Shown: in pieces, positions 9,711 through 19,823 of the stretch
Position numbering within the stretch: position 1 is the stretch's first letter
Layout of the letters: every line of letters begins with the position of its first letter
From: Anticarsia gemmatalis
Taxonomy: Eukaryota > Arthropoda > Insecta > Lepidoptera > Erebidae
NCBI RefSeq assembly: GCF_050436995.1
Contig: NC_134771.1
Span: 2,335,501 to 2,399,500 of the forward strand
Direction: 5' to 3'
DNA length: 64,000 bases
Translations under genes and position numbers: made by a program
Notes under the pieces: model-generated
Database searches by the model: none
Seen by the model: only the letters and a program-made list of their open reading frames with translations
Told to the model about the DNA's origin: nothing

Positions 9711-10782
9711 GAATATAAAAAATACTAAGTATAAAGGTAAGTCTTTCTGAAAAATACAGCTTGGTTTAGAATTCAGTCGTAAGTTTTGTATGTTACTAAA
9801 GTGTGTTCCTGGCTTAGTCGTGAAATACATATTTATAACGAACATGCCATATTTCTGGAAAGCCAAACGTTACTACGTATAGCACAAAATATTATTTAAA
9901 TAACATACTGCGGTATCTTTGGGTAGTGTTTAAAATCTAGCTAAAGTTCTTTAAATATTTTCCTTTGATACATATGTGTTACCAAAATTTTGATGTATGT
10001 TTCTACATTTTAGAACGCAAAGCTCCTCTCCGCGTTTGTCAGTCTGTCCGTTCGCAAGTCAGTAACTACTGAACCAATTTTCATTCCTGATTTGTCGAAG
10101 GTTCCTTGAGGGTTTACCTTATACTTCATTAGATTTTTGAGTGCATATGAATTTAATTTTTGAAAATGTCGCCAGAATAGAATAATCACTGCTAATATTT
10201 GTTAAAATGAGTCAATAACCGAAAAGATTCAGGCACTTGAGACTGAAAAACAAGCAAAACCTGGTTTAAACGAATGGTATCTAAAAACTTGCAGTTTAAA
10301 GAACTAAATCTGTTAGAAATATAAAGACCTTCCAGATATCTTCCACCGTTTAAAAGACCTACATTCCATCATATTCCGAGATACATATTCCTAGTGAAAT
10401 AGGTCAGTACATTTAACATAGCGATCTTACAAACGGTACAAGTTACTTCAGCCACGTAACTCCTGAATATTTGAAAGCTAGGTCAAGTCATATCTGTTAT
10501 ATTCTCTCGTATGTAAAGCCTGTATACAGGGTTCCTGTACCTGTAGTCCAAAGAAGAAGGCTTTCACGTATTTCAGTTGACAACTATTTAAAAGCCACTA
10601 TGCTGTACATTGTTTTCTCTCTTAGATTATACTGATTAACACGTTACGTCGAAGCAGCAATGTACTGAATAGTGACCATCGATTTGATGTACACAAGTTG
10701 TCAAAATAGATACGTGATAAGATCGGGTGTCCACAATAGTGTGTATCTTGGAAATGTTTTTTTTTTCTTGTGTTTTCGAAAA
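9711..10782. other. No gene recognised
   Basis: A short LINE-like phrase (cagtaactactgaaccaat) lies near 10060. Otherwise nothing is supported. Confidence 0.4.
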
Positions 10783-10925
10783 GACAACTCCCGCATTCAG
10801 AACTGCGCTTGTGTATTGGGGACTTTTACAAACATACAAATAACATACACAAAGTGCAACCCGAAACAATTGTGGATCGCACAAATAACTGTCTCGTGTG
10901 GGAATGGAACCCACGACTATTCCAC
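10783..10925 (-). repeat. SINE-A, head truncated
   Basis: Minus-strand SINE-A tail and body (agacaactcccgcattcag, ggacttttacaaacataca) run to the B box (gggaatggaacccacgac). The A-box end is missing. Confidence 0.75.
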
Positions 10926-11096
10926 TCCCACTTTCACGAAGTTTAAAATTCTGGGTAAACATCTTGACTTTTCGAAGTAAAGTATGCGTTAGAAACTAAT
11001 CGTCACTTGCTCAAACAGTAAAGTATAACAATTGGAAACTTGCATATGTAAGTTCTTTCAACTTCCTGAAAGTCCCTGAAAAGTAAAATCTTGCCC

Positions 11097-11290
11097 AGGA
11101 ACAGCCAATTGTGCGTTAAGCAACATTTGATGCGGTCATTCTATAGATGGGTGACCGACGTGACCGCCTACTGGTATTTGCACAGAACCTCTCCGTGCTT
11201 CGAAGGGCACGTAAGTGTCAGGTGTTGTCAATTGAGATGACATTCGTTAATATATATCAAAGGCTTTTCAGGCCTCTCGAACGGTGGTTT
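11097..11290 (+). repeat. 5S-1 SINE
   Basis: It contains 'gcgttaagcaac', 'ctatagatgggtgaccg', 'ctccgtgcttcgaagggcac' and a degraded tail. The body is diverged and ends before the usual 'ccactaaccata' terminus. Confidence 0.75.
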
Positions 11291-11384
11291 AACAAGCCTT
11301 TCATTTTAAAAACTAGACTAATTTGGGACTTACGAAACAAACAATCCATTTTTTGTGTAATATCCACATCACACACAAAAAATG

Positions 11385-11446
11385 CGCCGAAACGTTAGGC
11401 ATTTTAAGGTAAAATGCGTGTTCGCGTTAATTCCGAGAGTTTAAAA
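11385..11446 (+). repeat. Fragment of the palindromic retroelement family
   Basis: It contains 'gccgaaacgttaggcatttt' and 'atgcgtgttcgcgttaattc', then 'cgagagtttaaaa'. This one-armed copy shows that the family's 3' end is 'gagagtttaaaa'. Confidence 0.75.
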
Positions 11447-11500
11447 AGTCATTTGGTTGACACACAAAAAAGTCATTTGGTTCCTAAAAACCTGGATTGG
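11447..11500 (+). repeat. Short direct repeat
   Basis: 'aaagtcatttggtt' occurs twice, about 28 bases apart, separated by 'gacacacaaa'. This is a small local duplication at the end of the retroelement fragment. Confidence 0.6.
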
Positions 11501-11754
11501 TGACATAGCCTAGTCTATCTAACATCACGCTACTCCCAACAGGAGCAGCTCTACCACTCTAAACACTACAGAAACCTAGTCAAGAATAAATCCCTCCCTA
11601 TGTAGATTTATGAAAGGAAATAGGAACATAAAGTATGTGATAGCATAGATATATCAATGCAACATCGACGTAGCTGACCTATATATTTGAAACCAATAAT
11701 GCCTGGTGTTGGAAAACTATGTATGTTTGTATGATTTTATAGCTAAGTAAAGCA

Positions 11755-12095
11755 TCTGTGGTGCGGTCGTATATCGGACTTCTGGTCGTGAGGTCTTGGG
11801 TTTGATTCCCGAGTCGTGTAAAGTACTGTTGATATTTTGTCTTTTAAAGCCGGTCGGTATTGTATCTAACCACTGATCGTAAAGTCTCGGGTTCGGTTCC
11901 CAGGACGAGCAAAGTATTGCAGGTTTTTTTCAAATTTATATTAGAATATTTCTCAATAGTATCTTGGAGTTTGGTAATTTGAACGGTAAATAGCAATAGG
12001 AACGCCTTCTATACATGGGACAATTTTTATTAATAGCGGAATGTGTGTGTATTACACCTCTGACTGCACGTTTGGATATAACAGGCGTGATAATA
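11755..12095 (+). repeat. SINE-C with two tRNA-like heads
   Basis: The first head has 'tgtggtgcggtcg' and 'ggtcttgggtttgattccc'. About 80 bases on there is a second head, 'ccggtcggtattg' and 'gtctcgggttcggttccc', followed by the SINE-C body and 3' end (cacctctgactgcacg, taacaggcgtgataat). It is either a dimeric SINE or one copy inserted into another. Confidence 0.7.
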
Positions 12096-12100
12096 TGTAT

Positions 12101-12519
12101 GTATATAAATTGAGAATTAAACTATATGCCAAAGAAGCCCAAATTATTTTTGCTATATTTTCTTTTAACTACGATGAAGGATTTTATGCTGACAAAAAAA
12201 CTGCGATACATGTAAAAATAAGTGTCTATCTACACGCAAATATCGCTGAACTATTATTAAATATAATAAATTGGACATATATTTCAAAACATTTCTTATT
12301 ATCCTTCAATAATAACACATGTCTACATTAACGATCTGACATCTTGATAAGGGATATTTCCTATAACGGTTGTATAAGGTCACCATGATATATACTCGCA
12401 ATGTGACCATAAATATGTCATAATACTTTATATGATATTTGCACGCATACACTAACATCAAAAGATGTAAGTCTGTTATGTTCCCGTGGCTAAATTACTT
12501 TAAAATAATTAATTTTAAC
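12101..12519. other. No gene recognised
   Basis: A 96-codon frame from 12041 overlaps the SINE-C end and continues through AT-rich DNA. I see no domain. Confidence 0.4.
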
Positions 12520-12665
12520 CTATAAATGTCCCACTACGGGGCAAGGATCCCGGAATGAGGAAGGCCAAGCTGACCAAGTGCGGATTGGGGACTTTGTACA
12601 CCTTCAAGAACTGTTCTTAAGAACTCTCAGGCATGCAAGGCATCCGATGTTTTGGGATGTCACTA
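12520..12665 (-). repeat. SINE-B, partial
   Basis: It contains 'tgtcccactacggggcaagg', 'aagtgcggattggggacttt' and 'gaactctcaggcatgcaagg' on the plus strand, i.e. a minus-strand SINE-B lacking its tRNA head. Confidence 0.7.
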
Positions 12666-13139
12666 AAGTCGTTATTACCAAAATTTGTTTTTTTTTTCTT
12701 TAAATAATTTTTTTAGTATAGATACTCAAACTACTCGCGTGCGAAGCCACGTTGATCAGCTAGTTTAAAATAAGAAATTAAACACACAACTAACAAATAA
12801 ATTTAAACGTAATAACTTATATAATGGCTACTAAATAATAAAAATTCTATCTGTTCCAGGAACATATTCAATACACGGTCTACGATCACTTGCTGGTCGT
12901 AATAACATCTATATGCTAGTTAAAGTCCCATCAAATTGAGTCCAGCTGTTTAGTACAGCAAAACAAACAAGTTTCAATGTGTTTTCTAAAGAACCGTTTA
13001 CTTTTACGTGTTATATTAAAAGGTTTATTAAATATTGTTTTATTTTATAGCTTACTAATAAACGTTGTGTAACCTCTGGTTAATAATAGTCTTCTTCACT
13101 CATATACTGTTTCATAATTAAATTGAAATTAATTAATAA
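12666..13139. other. No gene recognised
   Basis: AT-rich. A Lep1- or LINE-like scrap (gcgtgcgaagccacgttga) lies near 12738. Confidence 0.4.
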
Positions 13140-13225
13140 AATGTCATTGGATGATACACAGGGTTATTTAATTCAAAACTAAGTAGAGCTTGTACGATGG
13201 TAACCAAATACATAAATGATAAACA
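13140..13225 (-). repeat. SINE-E fragment
   Basis: It contains 'agtagagcttgtacgatgg' and 'taaccaaatac', a diverged middle part of SINE-E. Confidence 0.6.
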
Positions 13226-13340
13226 TAACATTGTTTTCTAAATTTAATTAAGTATATAAGTATGCAGTAATATTAGTTTAAAGTAACAAAACAAAACGTT
13301 TATTAGAAACACAGGTGTACAAATACTATCCATACTAATA

Positions 13341-13547
13341 TCTATACTAATATTATAAATGCGAAAGTAACTCTGTCTGTCTGTCTGTTACTCAATCACG
13401 CCTAAACCACTTAACCAATATGCATGAAATTAGGTATGGAGATATTTTGATACCCGAAAAAGGCCATAGGCTACTTTTTACCCCGGGAAAATGACGCATT
13501 CTCATGGGAAAATTCAGGTGGCGGATGAAGTCACGTTTAGCAGCTAG
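13341..13547 (+). mobile_element. Lep1-type Helitron with short TCTG tract
   Basis: It begins TCTATACTAATATTATAAAT and ends CAGCTAG before T. It has three TCTG units and the 'ggctactttttaccccggg' module. The usual 3' 'gcgcgggtcagctag' is diverged. Confidence 0.8.
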
Positions 13548-13790
13548 TTTTTATATATTTTTACAAAAAAGGACCTAGGTTTTAAGCTTGTGTAGAGAAT
13601 GAGATGCAACGTTCTTGCAGGTGTCCCAAGAGATCACTGCAGAGAGCTTGCAACGAATTGAATTTTAATTTAAAGAAATTGTTTTAGGAATGTAATGTTT
13701 GTATCTAGACCTGTGATCTGTATTAATAAAAAAAGATACTAAATTTAACTTGTGTTTAATAAATATTTATTTTTTGTTTTGTTTTATATT

Positions 13791-13885
13791 TAAAAAAAAG
13801 ACAACTCCCGCACTAAGAATAGCTCTTGCGTCGCGGGGACTTTTACAACCATACAAACAACGGATACAAAGCACAACCAGAACCA
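13791..13885 (-). repeat. SINE-A 3' fragment fused to SINE-B
   Basis: It contains 'gacaactcccgcactaag' and 'cggggacttttacaaccata', breaking off at 'cagaaccagaaa', where SINE-B sequence begins without a spacer. Confidence 0.75.
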
Positions 13886-14058
13886 GAAACCCACTGTTGA
13901 GCGAGGGTTTCCTCCCGGAATAAGGAAGAGACTAAGCCTTCTCATATGTTGGCTAAGTACAGGTTCAAAGAACTGTGTTAAAGAACGCTCAGGTATGCAA
14001 GGTTTCATCATGATGTTTTCCTTCACCGTTAGAACAAGTGATCAATATTTCTTAAGAT
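13886..14058 (-). repeat. SINE-B, partial
   Basis: Diverged 'gagggtttcctcccggaata', then 'aagaacgctcaggtatgcaa' and 'gatgttttccttcaccgtt'. It abuts the SINE-A fragment. Confidence 0.7.
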
Positions 14059-14499
14059 TACTTTATCGCAGAAATCATTTTGATGTTTAAGACTTGCATA
14101 GAGAATCTGTTAAAGAGTCATTTATCAAAGAAAGTGGTGCTACGATCATAAAACCTTTGCATACTTTCCTTTCATGCAGTTCGCTCATGGAGACTATAAT
14201 TCATAAAATTTGAATTTACACGTTATACCATATTTGATATGTTTCGCGTGAAATCGTGATAGGTTAGTGCCTTTCTAGATAATGCACTAAAGTTCAGTGG
14301 TAATCCCTTGAAATGACAGATTTCTACAAATTGTCCAATAATAGGCAGTAAAAACACTTGTCAAAATTTTAACAGATTCTTTATGGAACAATGTCGGTAA
14401 ACAAAAATAATTGATTCTTTGTTCAGAACAATCATTCAACGGGTCTTTAAGTCTAATTACCTAAACTAGCAAATATAACCAGGTAGCAAAACTCTTTTG
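14059..14499. other. No gene or repeat recognised
   Basis: AT-rich unique-looking DNA with no supported feature. Confidence 0.4.
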
Positions 14500-14742
14500 C
14501 ATAACATTACACACGCGATAGCCGAAGGCATAAGCAGAGTTGTATGACACACTTACTTTCCGCCATTTACAATGTAAGTCCCATGTCAAAAGAGGCGAGC
14601 CTTATACCGGGCACGTTACCAAGCTCCGAGTAACTATTGAAAATTTCTAATAGAATATTTCTAAGAAAACACCAATATCATTTGTTCGACACGGGAATTG
14701 AACCCTCATGATCAGCAGTCAGATACACTACCGATCACGAAA
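14500..14742 (-). repeat. SINE-C, near complete
   Basis: On the plus strand it reads 3' end first (gccgaaggcataagcagag), then the body (accgggcacgttaccaagct), then the head (gacacgggaattgaaccctc). It forms the left part of the duplicated unit at 14661-15376. Confidence 0.75.
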
Positions 14743-15376
14743 AAGAGGCATTCAAATACTCAATTAATGGGGAAGTCTACTTAAGCTATGATTTAGCTGA
14801 AGAAATATTTTGTGCAGACGTCAATAGTAACTGTCGTCACCAAGTCTAACTAAACCGATTGTCAGTCGAAACATCAAAGTGTAACGATTTAGAAAAGACC
14901 AATACCATTTGTCCGACACGTGAATTGAACCCAAGACCTCATGCTCAGCAGTCAGGATACACTACCGAACAAAGAACAGAGGCAGTCTAACACTTATCTT
15001 CTGAGAAAGTCTAATTAATTTAGCTAAAATCTTTAAGAAATCTATACTAATATTATGAAGCTGAAGAGTCTGTTTGTTTGTTTGTTTGAACGCGCTAATC
15101 TCAGGAACTACTAGTCCGATTTGAAAAATTCTTTCAGTATTAGATAGCCCATTTATCGAGGAAGGTTATATATCATCACGCTACGACCAATAGGAGCAGA
15201 GTACCGGTAAAAAATGTTACAAAAACGGGGAAAATTTTGACCCATTCTCTCTTATGTGACGCAAGCGAAGTTGCGCGGGTCAGCTAGTATTATATGAAGA
15301 CGTCATGTAGTAACTAACTGTGGTCACCAAGTCTAACCAAACCGATTGTCAGTCGAAACATCAAAGTGTAACGATT
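14661..15376. repeat. Tandem duplication with a Helitron in the second unit
   Basis: Unit 1 (about 14661-14888) and unit 2 (about 14889-15376) share a SINE-C head (tacactaccga), an 'aagtcta...tttagct' segment, and a right end 'aaccgattgtcagtcgaaac' plus 'atcaaagtgtaacgatt'. The period is about 226 bases once the 247-base Lep1 element in unit 2 is removed. Confidence 0.8.
15041..15287 (+). mobile_element. Lep1-type Helitron, precise insertion
   Basis: It begins TCTATACTAATATTATGAAG and ends GCGCGGGTCAGCTAG, between A15040 and T15288. Unit 1 of the surrounding duplication carries the matching uninterrupted junction (gaa-A14805|T14806-att), so the insertion point can be read directly. No target duplication is seen, as expected for a Helitron. 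Confidence 0.9.
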
Positions 15377-15631
15377 ATAAACCATGTCACGAGTGATACA
15401 AGGTGGCCGCAAGGTCATACTACCTGATCCTTTATCAATGTGGACTTAATACCGGTATGAGAATATCTTGTTCATTTATATGGCATCAACTATCAAACAA
15501 TATGGTCAAAATCACAATATAAAGCCTTGTCTCTGCCTACCCCTGTTAATAAAGGCGAGATTTCATGTATGTATATTTCTCGCAATTCTTGGGTCCATTA
15601 ATCACGTGATTTATTTTTTGTTTTTTTTTTA

Positions 15632-15712
15632 CCGGAAATCCAGCCCACGACCTTCGATGCACTAATAGTGGCGTGATGACCACCTTAACCACTGCGCCAC
15701 GAAGGCCGTCGA
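15632..15712 (-). repeat. SINE-A head only
   Basis: It contains 'ccagcccacgaccttcgatg' (B box, minus strand) and 'accactgcgccacgaaggcc' (A box). The body is missing; a poly-T tract lies to the left. Confidence 0.75.
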
Positions 15713-16384
15713 TAGATGTTAAGATATAAATATCTCATCTTTAGAGGAAAGTATAGCCCGTCTTTAAAATCATTACTCACAGGCAACAGGCAAGTTATAT
15801 CGTATGTTTGTTACGCTTTAGGGCTAAACTACTACACCGGATTTCGTGGAATATAACATAGAGATAATTAATTGAAGACGTGGGACATAGACTACCTCCT
15901 TTTTCAAAAACCGACCTTCAAGTGGTCAAAGGGGGATGAATTTTGAATTTAAAATACCCTCAAGATACCAAGATCATCATTGGCCTGAATACATCTATTG
16001 CAGATGATTATACCCTCAAGATACTAAGATACAAGAGATAAAATATGTGACAAAACTTCGAACGCATATAGCTACTAGCTAGTGAGATCTAAATAATCTA
16101 AATCTTGCAAACCTTATTCATCATAGAAAACGACTTGTTATTGTAAAGAATGACCTAAATAAAGCGTTTGTTTACGTAAATTTAATAGGAAAGTGGAATA
16201 ATGATCGAATGTTGTGTTATTTGGAGATCGGTGTGATAATGCCGATTCATGAGAAACAAACGTGTTTGAGAATGAGTCATTGTGGCCGAGTTTTGCATAT
16301 GTAGGGTTATAAAACATCAGAAAAAAGAACGTAATTTTCATCGGTTTCTGTTACACCGTCAAAAGTTTTGCAATAATACATTTT
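15713..16384. other. Weak LINE-like remnant, otherwise nothing
   Basis: 15820-15960 has 'gggctaaactactacaccgg' and 'aagggggatgaattttgaa', a pattern of LINE 3' ends. A small tandem-like echo (taccctcaagatac) occurs at about 15955 and 16012. The 67-codon minus frame at 16138-16341 shows no domain. Confidence 0.35.
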
Positions 16385-16475
16385 TATTTATTTATTTGAA
16401 CTTCATGCCTACAATAGTGGTACATAGACGGACTTAATGTAAGGCATTCTCTACCAGTCATCCATCTACTTTGTG
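16385..16475. repeat. LINE 3' tail fragment
   Basis: It contains 'tttatttatttgaacttcat' and 'aggcattctctaccagtc', a dispersed lepidopteran tail I recognise from memory. It carries no coding capacity. Confidence 0.4.
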
Positions 16476-17054
16476 GTACTTTGGTGTACTTCAAATATTA
16501 TTTAGCTATAATAGTATAAATGATATATACATAACATAAATAATTTATCTTTCTTTATCATCTCCATCTGTAGAAAAGTAGCTTTCACCAATGGCTTTAA
16601 AATTTCAAACCCTAGCTAACCCACCCAAGTTAGGCTAGCTGTTCTGCTATAATAGTTTAAGACCGGCAAAATTATTTGCATATCATTAATTAGTACGCAT
16701 TTTGAATTAAGTATAAGGAAAAAAATCCGGATTCTGTCGCAATCCCGTATACCAGAATTATAACGCCTCAGGCAAGGCTTAAGATTCACCGACTCTTCCA
16801 CGGCTTGTTCCCCTAAGCATGTCATACATACAATCATACATACATACATACATGTTTAGTAACGCACTTGGCCTTCTTGAAGGACATGACCGTGATTTAC
16901 GAATCGAGTTTTAGATGATCTTTATGCATGTGAGTTCTTAAAGACAGTTGCATTCATTTTGGGTATTGGCGTAATTGATTTTGCATTAAAATTATTAAAA
17001 TTTTGATTTAAAGAAAATTAACTATTCAGTATGTTAGCAAGATTTGATTTATCA
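16476..17054. other. No gene recognised
   Basis: It contains a short catacata microsatellite near 16825-16853 and a 77-codon minus frame without a domain. Confidence 0.4.
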
Positions 17055-17292
17055 AAATATACGTAACTCAAAGGTGACCGACTGACATGGTGATCTATTA
17101 ACGCACAGCCTAAACCACTGGACGGATCGAGCTGAAATTTGGCATGCAGGTAGATGTTATGAACTAGGCAACTGCTAAGAAAGGATTTTGATCAATTCTA
17201 CCTCCAAGGGGATAAAATAGGGGATGAAAGTTAGTATTTATAAAAAATCTGTCCTAAATCACAAACCACGCGAACGAAGTCGCGAGCAAAAG
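17055..17292 (+). repeat. LINE 3' end
   Basis: It contains 'ccactggacggatcgagctg', 'aaatttggcatgcaggtag' and 'acgcgaacgaagtcgcgagc'. A shorter related piece lies at 47660-47750. Confidence 0.55.
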
Positions 17293-18099
17293 GGTTACAT
17301 ATATTTTAATCATTAATGAAGTTTGTATCGTTAACAAGTGACAACCCTATATGTCGAATGTTTCCGTCAAACAAGCAGATTGTTCAGACTTCAATTTCCG
17401 CATTGTTTTACACATTAATTGTATTAACACATTCATTATGTACTTTTGTTTTAACTGCATCAGCATACGACTGTGTTAATCGACTATTATAGTATTGAAA
17501 GCCTTGCTTGTTTCATAAATAACCTACATTTTTCTCCTACCGATTAGCATTTATAAACTCCGAAATCTAAACTACAAAAATATTGAGTAGATCTCCTTTA
17601 GATATCAGAGACTCGTGAACTTGCACCACTAAAGATGTACCCTCTTATTCATAAACACACTAAAAACCTATTTTAGTTAAAAAGCTACTATAATATGTTC
17701 TCTCTTTTTCATTTCGCTAAGGAGTGAAAGAAACAAAACGCTTTATGAGTCTTTTTTTTAATTCTGAGGTCACAATGTCCAAATTTTAGTCAGAGAAAAG
17801 ATATGTACCCTTAATTTGCAATCGCACGTCTGTCAGTTAAAGAACTGCAAGCATTTTAATTGAAGTTTCTCATATGAGTCATGATTATTACACGTGATGA
17901 CAGAACGACAGAAAATTTGCACGAAAGCAGTAAGTAGGTATTTTTGTTCCCAAGGGAGTAGATGCAGTGAGGTATATTACCTACCTGTCAGTTCAAGGAA
18001 AGATATCGCGGAATAGAAGTGGATGGACGACCAAAAAAGAGCCCAGAGTTGTTTTTGTCTCCCCACTTGATTACTAGAGTCATACTTTAAAACTATTAT
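17293..18099. other. No gene or repeat recognised
   Basis: AT-rich, with one short TAATGTATTAAC-like palindromic echo near 17410-17440 that I do not consider significant. Confidence 0.4.
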
Positions 18100-18195
18100 T
18101 AATTTTATGACTGAAAACTCAAGGACAACTGGCAGCCGAAGCTAGACAGGATTGGAAGCTGACTTCAACTTAGTTGGGAGAATGGCTGGGTTGAT
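18100..18195 (+). repeat. 5S-2 SINE 3' tail
   Basis: It contains 'gattggaagctgacttcaac' and 'ttagttgggagaatggctgg', matching the terminal part of the copy at 39551-39909. Confidence 0.65.
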
Positions 18196-18217
18196 GGCTT
18201 TAAAATGTGTGTAAAAG

Positions 18218-18405
18218 TAATAATTATCACTTGTTCCAACGGTGAAGGAAAACATCGTGATGCAAACCTTGCATGCCTGAGAGTTCTTTAGAACAATTCT
18301 TAAAGGTATGCAAAATCCCTAACCCGCAATTGGCCAGCGTGGTGGACCCAATGCCTAACCCCTTCCTCATTACGAGAGAAGACCCTTACCCAGCAGTGGG
18401 ACATT
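18218..18405 (+). repeat. SINE-B, head missing
   Basis: It contains 'ttccaacggtgaaggaaaac', 'aacccgcaattggccagcgt' and 'cagcagtgggaca'. This is a plus-strand copy from mid-body to 3' end. Confidence 0.8.
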
Positions 18406-18471
18406 CATTTATTATTTTACTTTGACAAAACACAGAGTCATACAATTTAATTCTAGTATATAAATAGTCTT

Positions 18472-18718
18472 CTTCTTATCGTATGGTTAGTGGTCAACCT
18501 AGTGTCAAAGTTGTTCAAGCCGCCCGAAGGCCTTTGACGTGGCTTAACGACTGTTATCTTCATTGACATTGACTTATTACGTGCCCTCCGAAGCACAGAG
18601 ACGCCCAGTTCAAATACCACTATGCGGTCACCCATCTATGGAATGATCGCGCCAAGGTTTGCTTAACCTACAGATCGCTTACCGATCGGTGAGCACAACT
18701 GGCTATGGGCGCCTCCGC
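18472..18718 (-). repeat. 5S-1 SINE, near full length
   Basis: It runs from the 3' end (cgtatggttagtggtcaacc) through 'gccctccgaagcac' and 'gcggtcacccatctatgg' to the 5' end (actggctatgggcgcctcc). A hairpin begins exactly at its 5' boundary. Confidence 0.85.
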
Positions 18719-18754
18719 TGCCGTTTTATATAAATAATAATAAAACGGCAGCGG
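18715..18754. repeat. Perfect 15-bp inverted repeat at SINE edge
   Basis: ccgctgccgttttat pairs perfectly with ataaaacggcagcgg across a 10-base AT loop, at the 5' boundary of the 5S-1 SINE. Confidence 0.8.
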
Positions 18755-19162
18755 ATGGATCGGCAATAGTTTAGTGCAGTTAACACAGTGAGTAAGTGGG
18801 TCACTCGTCACTCATACATATATATACTAATATATAATGTAGTAGTTACATGTTCGTGTATTAATATCATTGAATCGTTTCGACAGATGCGATTTTACGG
18901 CATATGGAGAGATTGTCTTTGTTAAAAATTTAGCAGTTATAAAGACAGGTTAGGTTATAATTTATTTGCTAGATGAGATGATCGAGCTAGCAAGAAACTC
19001 TAGGCCACTCTTTTTATTCGCCAAGTAGGTTTTTAGAATGGTAAAGTATAAATTATTATAAATGATTGATCTAAATAATTGATGGCCAGATACTATAGAG
19101 ATTTGCAGGATCAAGACTCCCATTGTTATTGAATTCTGTGCTACTGCTGTGCGCTGGTCTCT
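18755..19162. other. No gene recognised
   Basis: 18970-19022 has 'gagctagcaagaaactctag', an echo of the LINE tail at 44838-45005. Confidence 0.35.
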
Positions 19163-19262
19163 AAATGAAAGAGGTTTAGCCCACCAAGCTGGTCAAGCGG
19201 GTAGGACAATGCATGCCTTCAAGTACTGCTTAAAGCAAGTCAAGATTTCATCACGAAGTTTG
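19163..19262 (-). repeat. SINE-B, diverged fragment
   Basis: It contains 'aagaggtttagcccaccaag' and 'gacaatgcatgccttcaagt', clearly related to SINE-B but heavily mutated. Confidence 0.6.
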
Positions 19263-19731
19263 TGTTTGACGTTAAACAAATAAAATGTATAATACATTCA
19301 ACTATATTTTAATTATAAATATCCTAAGTATTAAATTAGCAGCAGCATCTACACATGGTCTTTATAAAGACCTACAGATTCTTTGATATGAAAATTAACG
19401 GAATGATATTTCTAAAAAGTGAAACGTAGGCACGCTGTATACACAGGCGTATGCAAATCTAGGTCATCTAACGTTGAATACTAAGTCTTATTGCATTCTG
19501 CATTAACCCTATTACTGACCTCCTTAGTTTATAAACCTTGATTAATTTTCTCAAAAGAACTTTTATAAAATTCAATAATTGTAAGTTTAGGGCCATACCC
19601 CATAGAGTTATAGATAAGTTCTTGATAGTGTATTTGATAGATAAAGTGCTGTTAACCAATACTTATCCAGAAACCTGCTAAAACTATTGTAAAGTTTATC
19701 TGTATTGTTTAAGAAAAAAAAACATTTTAGT
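19263..19731. other. No gene recognised
   Basis: A 63-codon minus frame at 19468-19659 shows no domain; AT-rich. Confidence 0.4.
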
Positions 19732-19823
19732 CCACACTTAGCCAGCGTGGTGTAGAAGGCCCAATCCGTCTTTTAAAATCGGGGGGAGACCCTTGCCCGA
19801 CAGTGGGACCGTAACGGGTTAAA
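19732..19823 (+). repeat. SINE-B 3' fragment
   Basis: It contains 'cacttagccagcgtggtgta' and 'agacccttgcccgacagtgg'. Confidence 0.75.

Noticed and set aside
10636..10980. Two overlapping 102-108-codon frames on opposite strands
   Set aside because: Both are translations of the SINE-A copy at 10783-10925 and its flanks.
12041..12331. 96-codon frame
   Set aside because: Begins inside a SINE-C tail and continues through AT-rich DNA; no domain.
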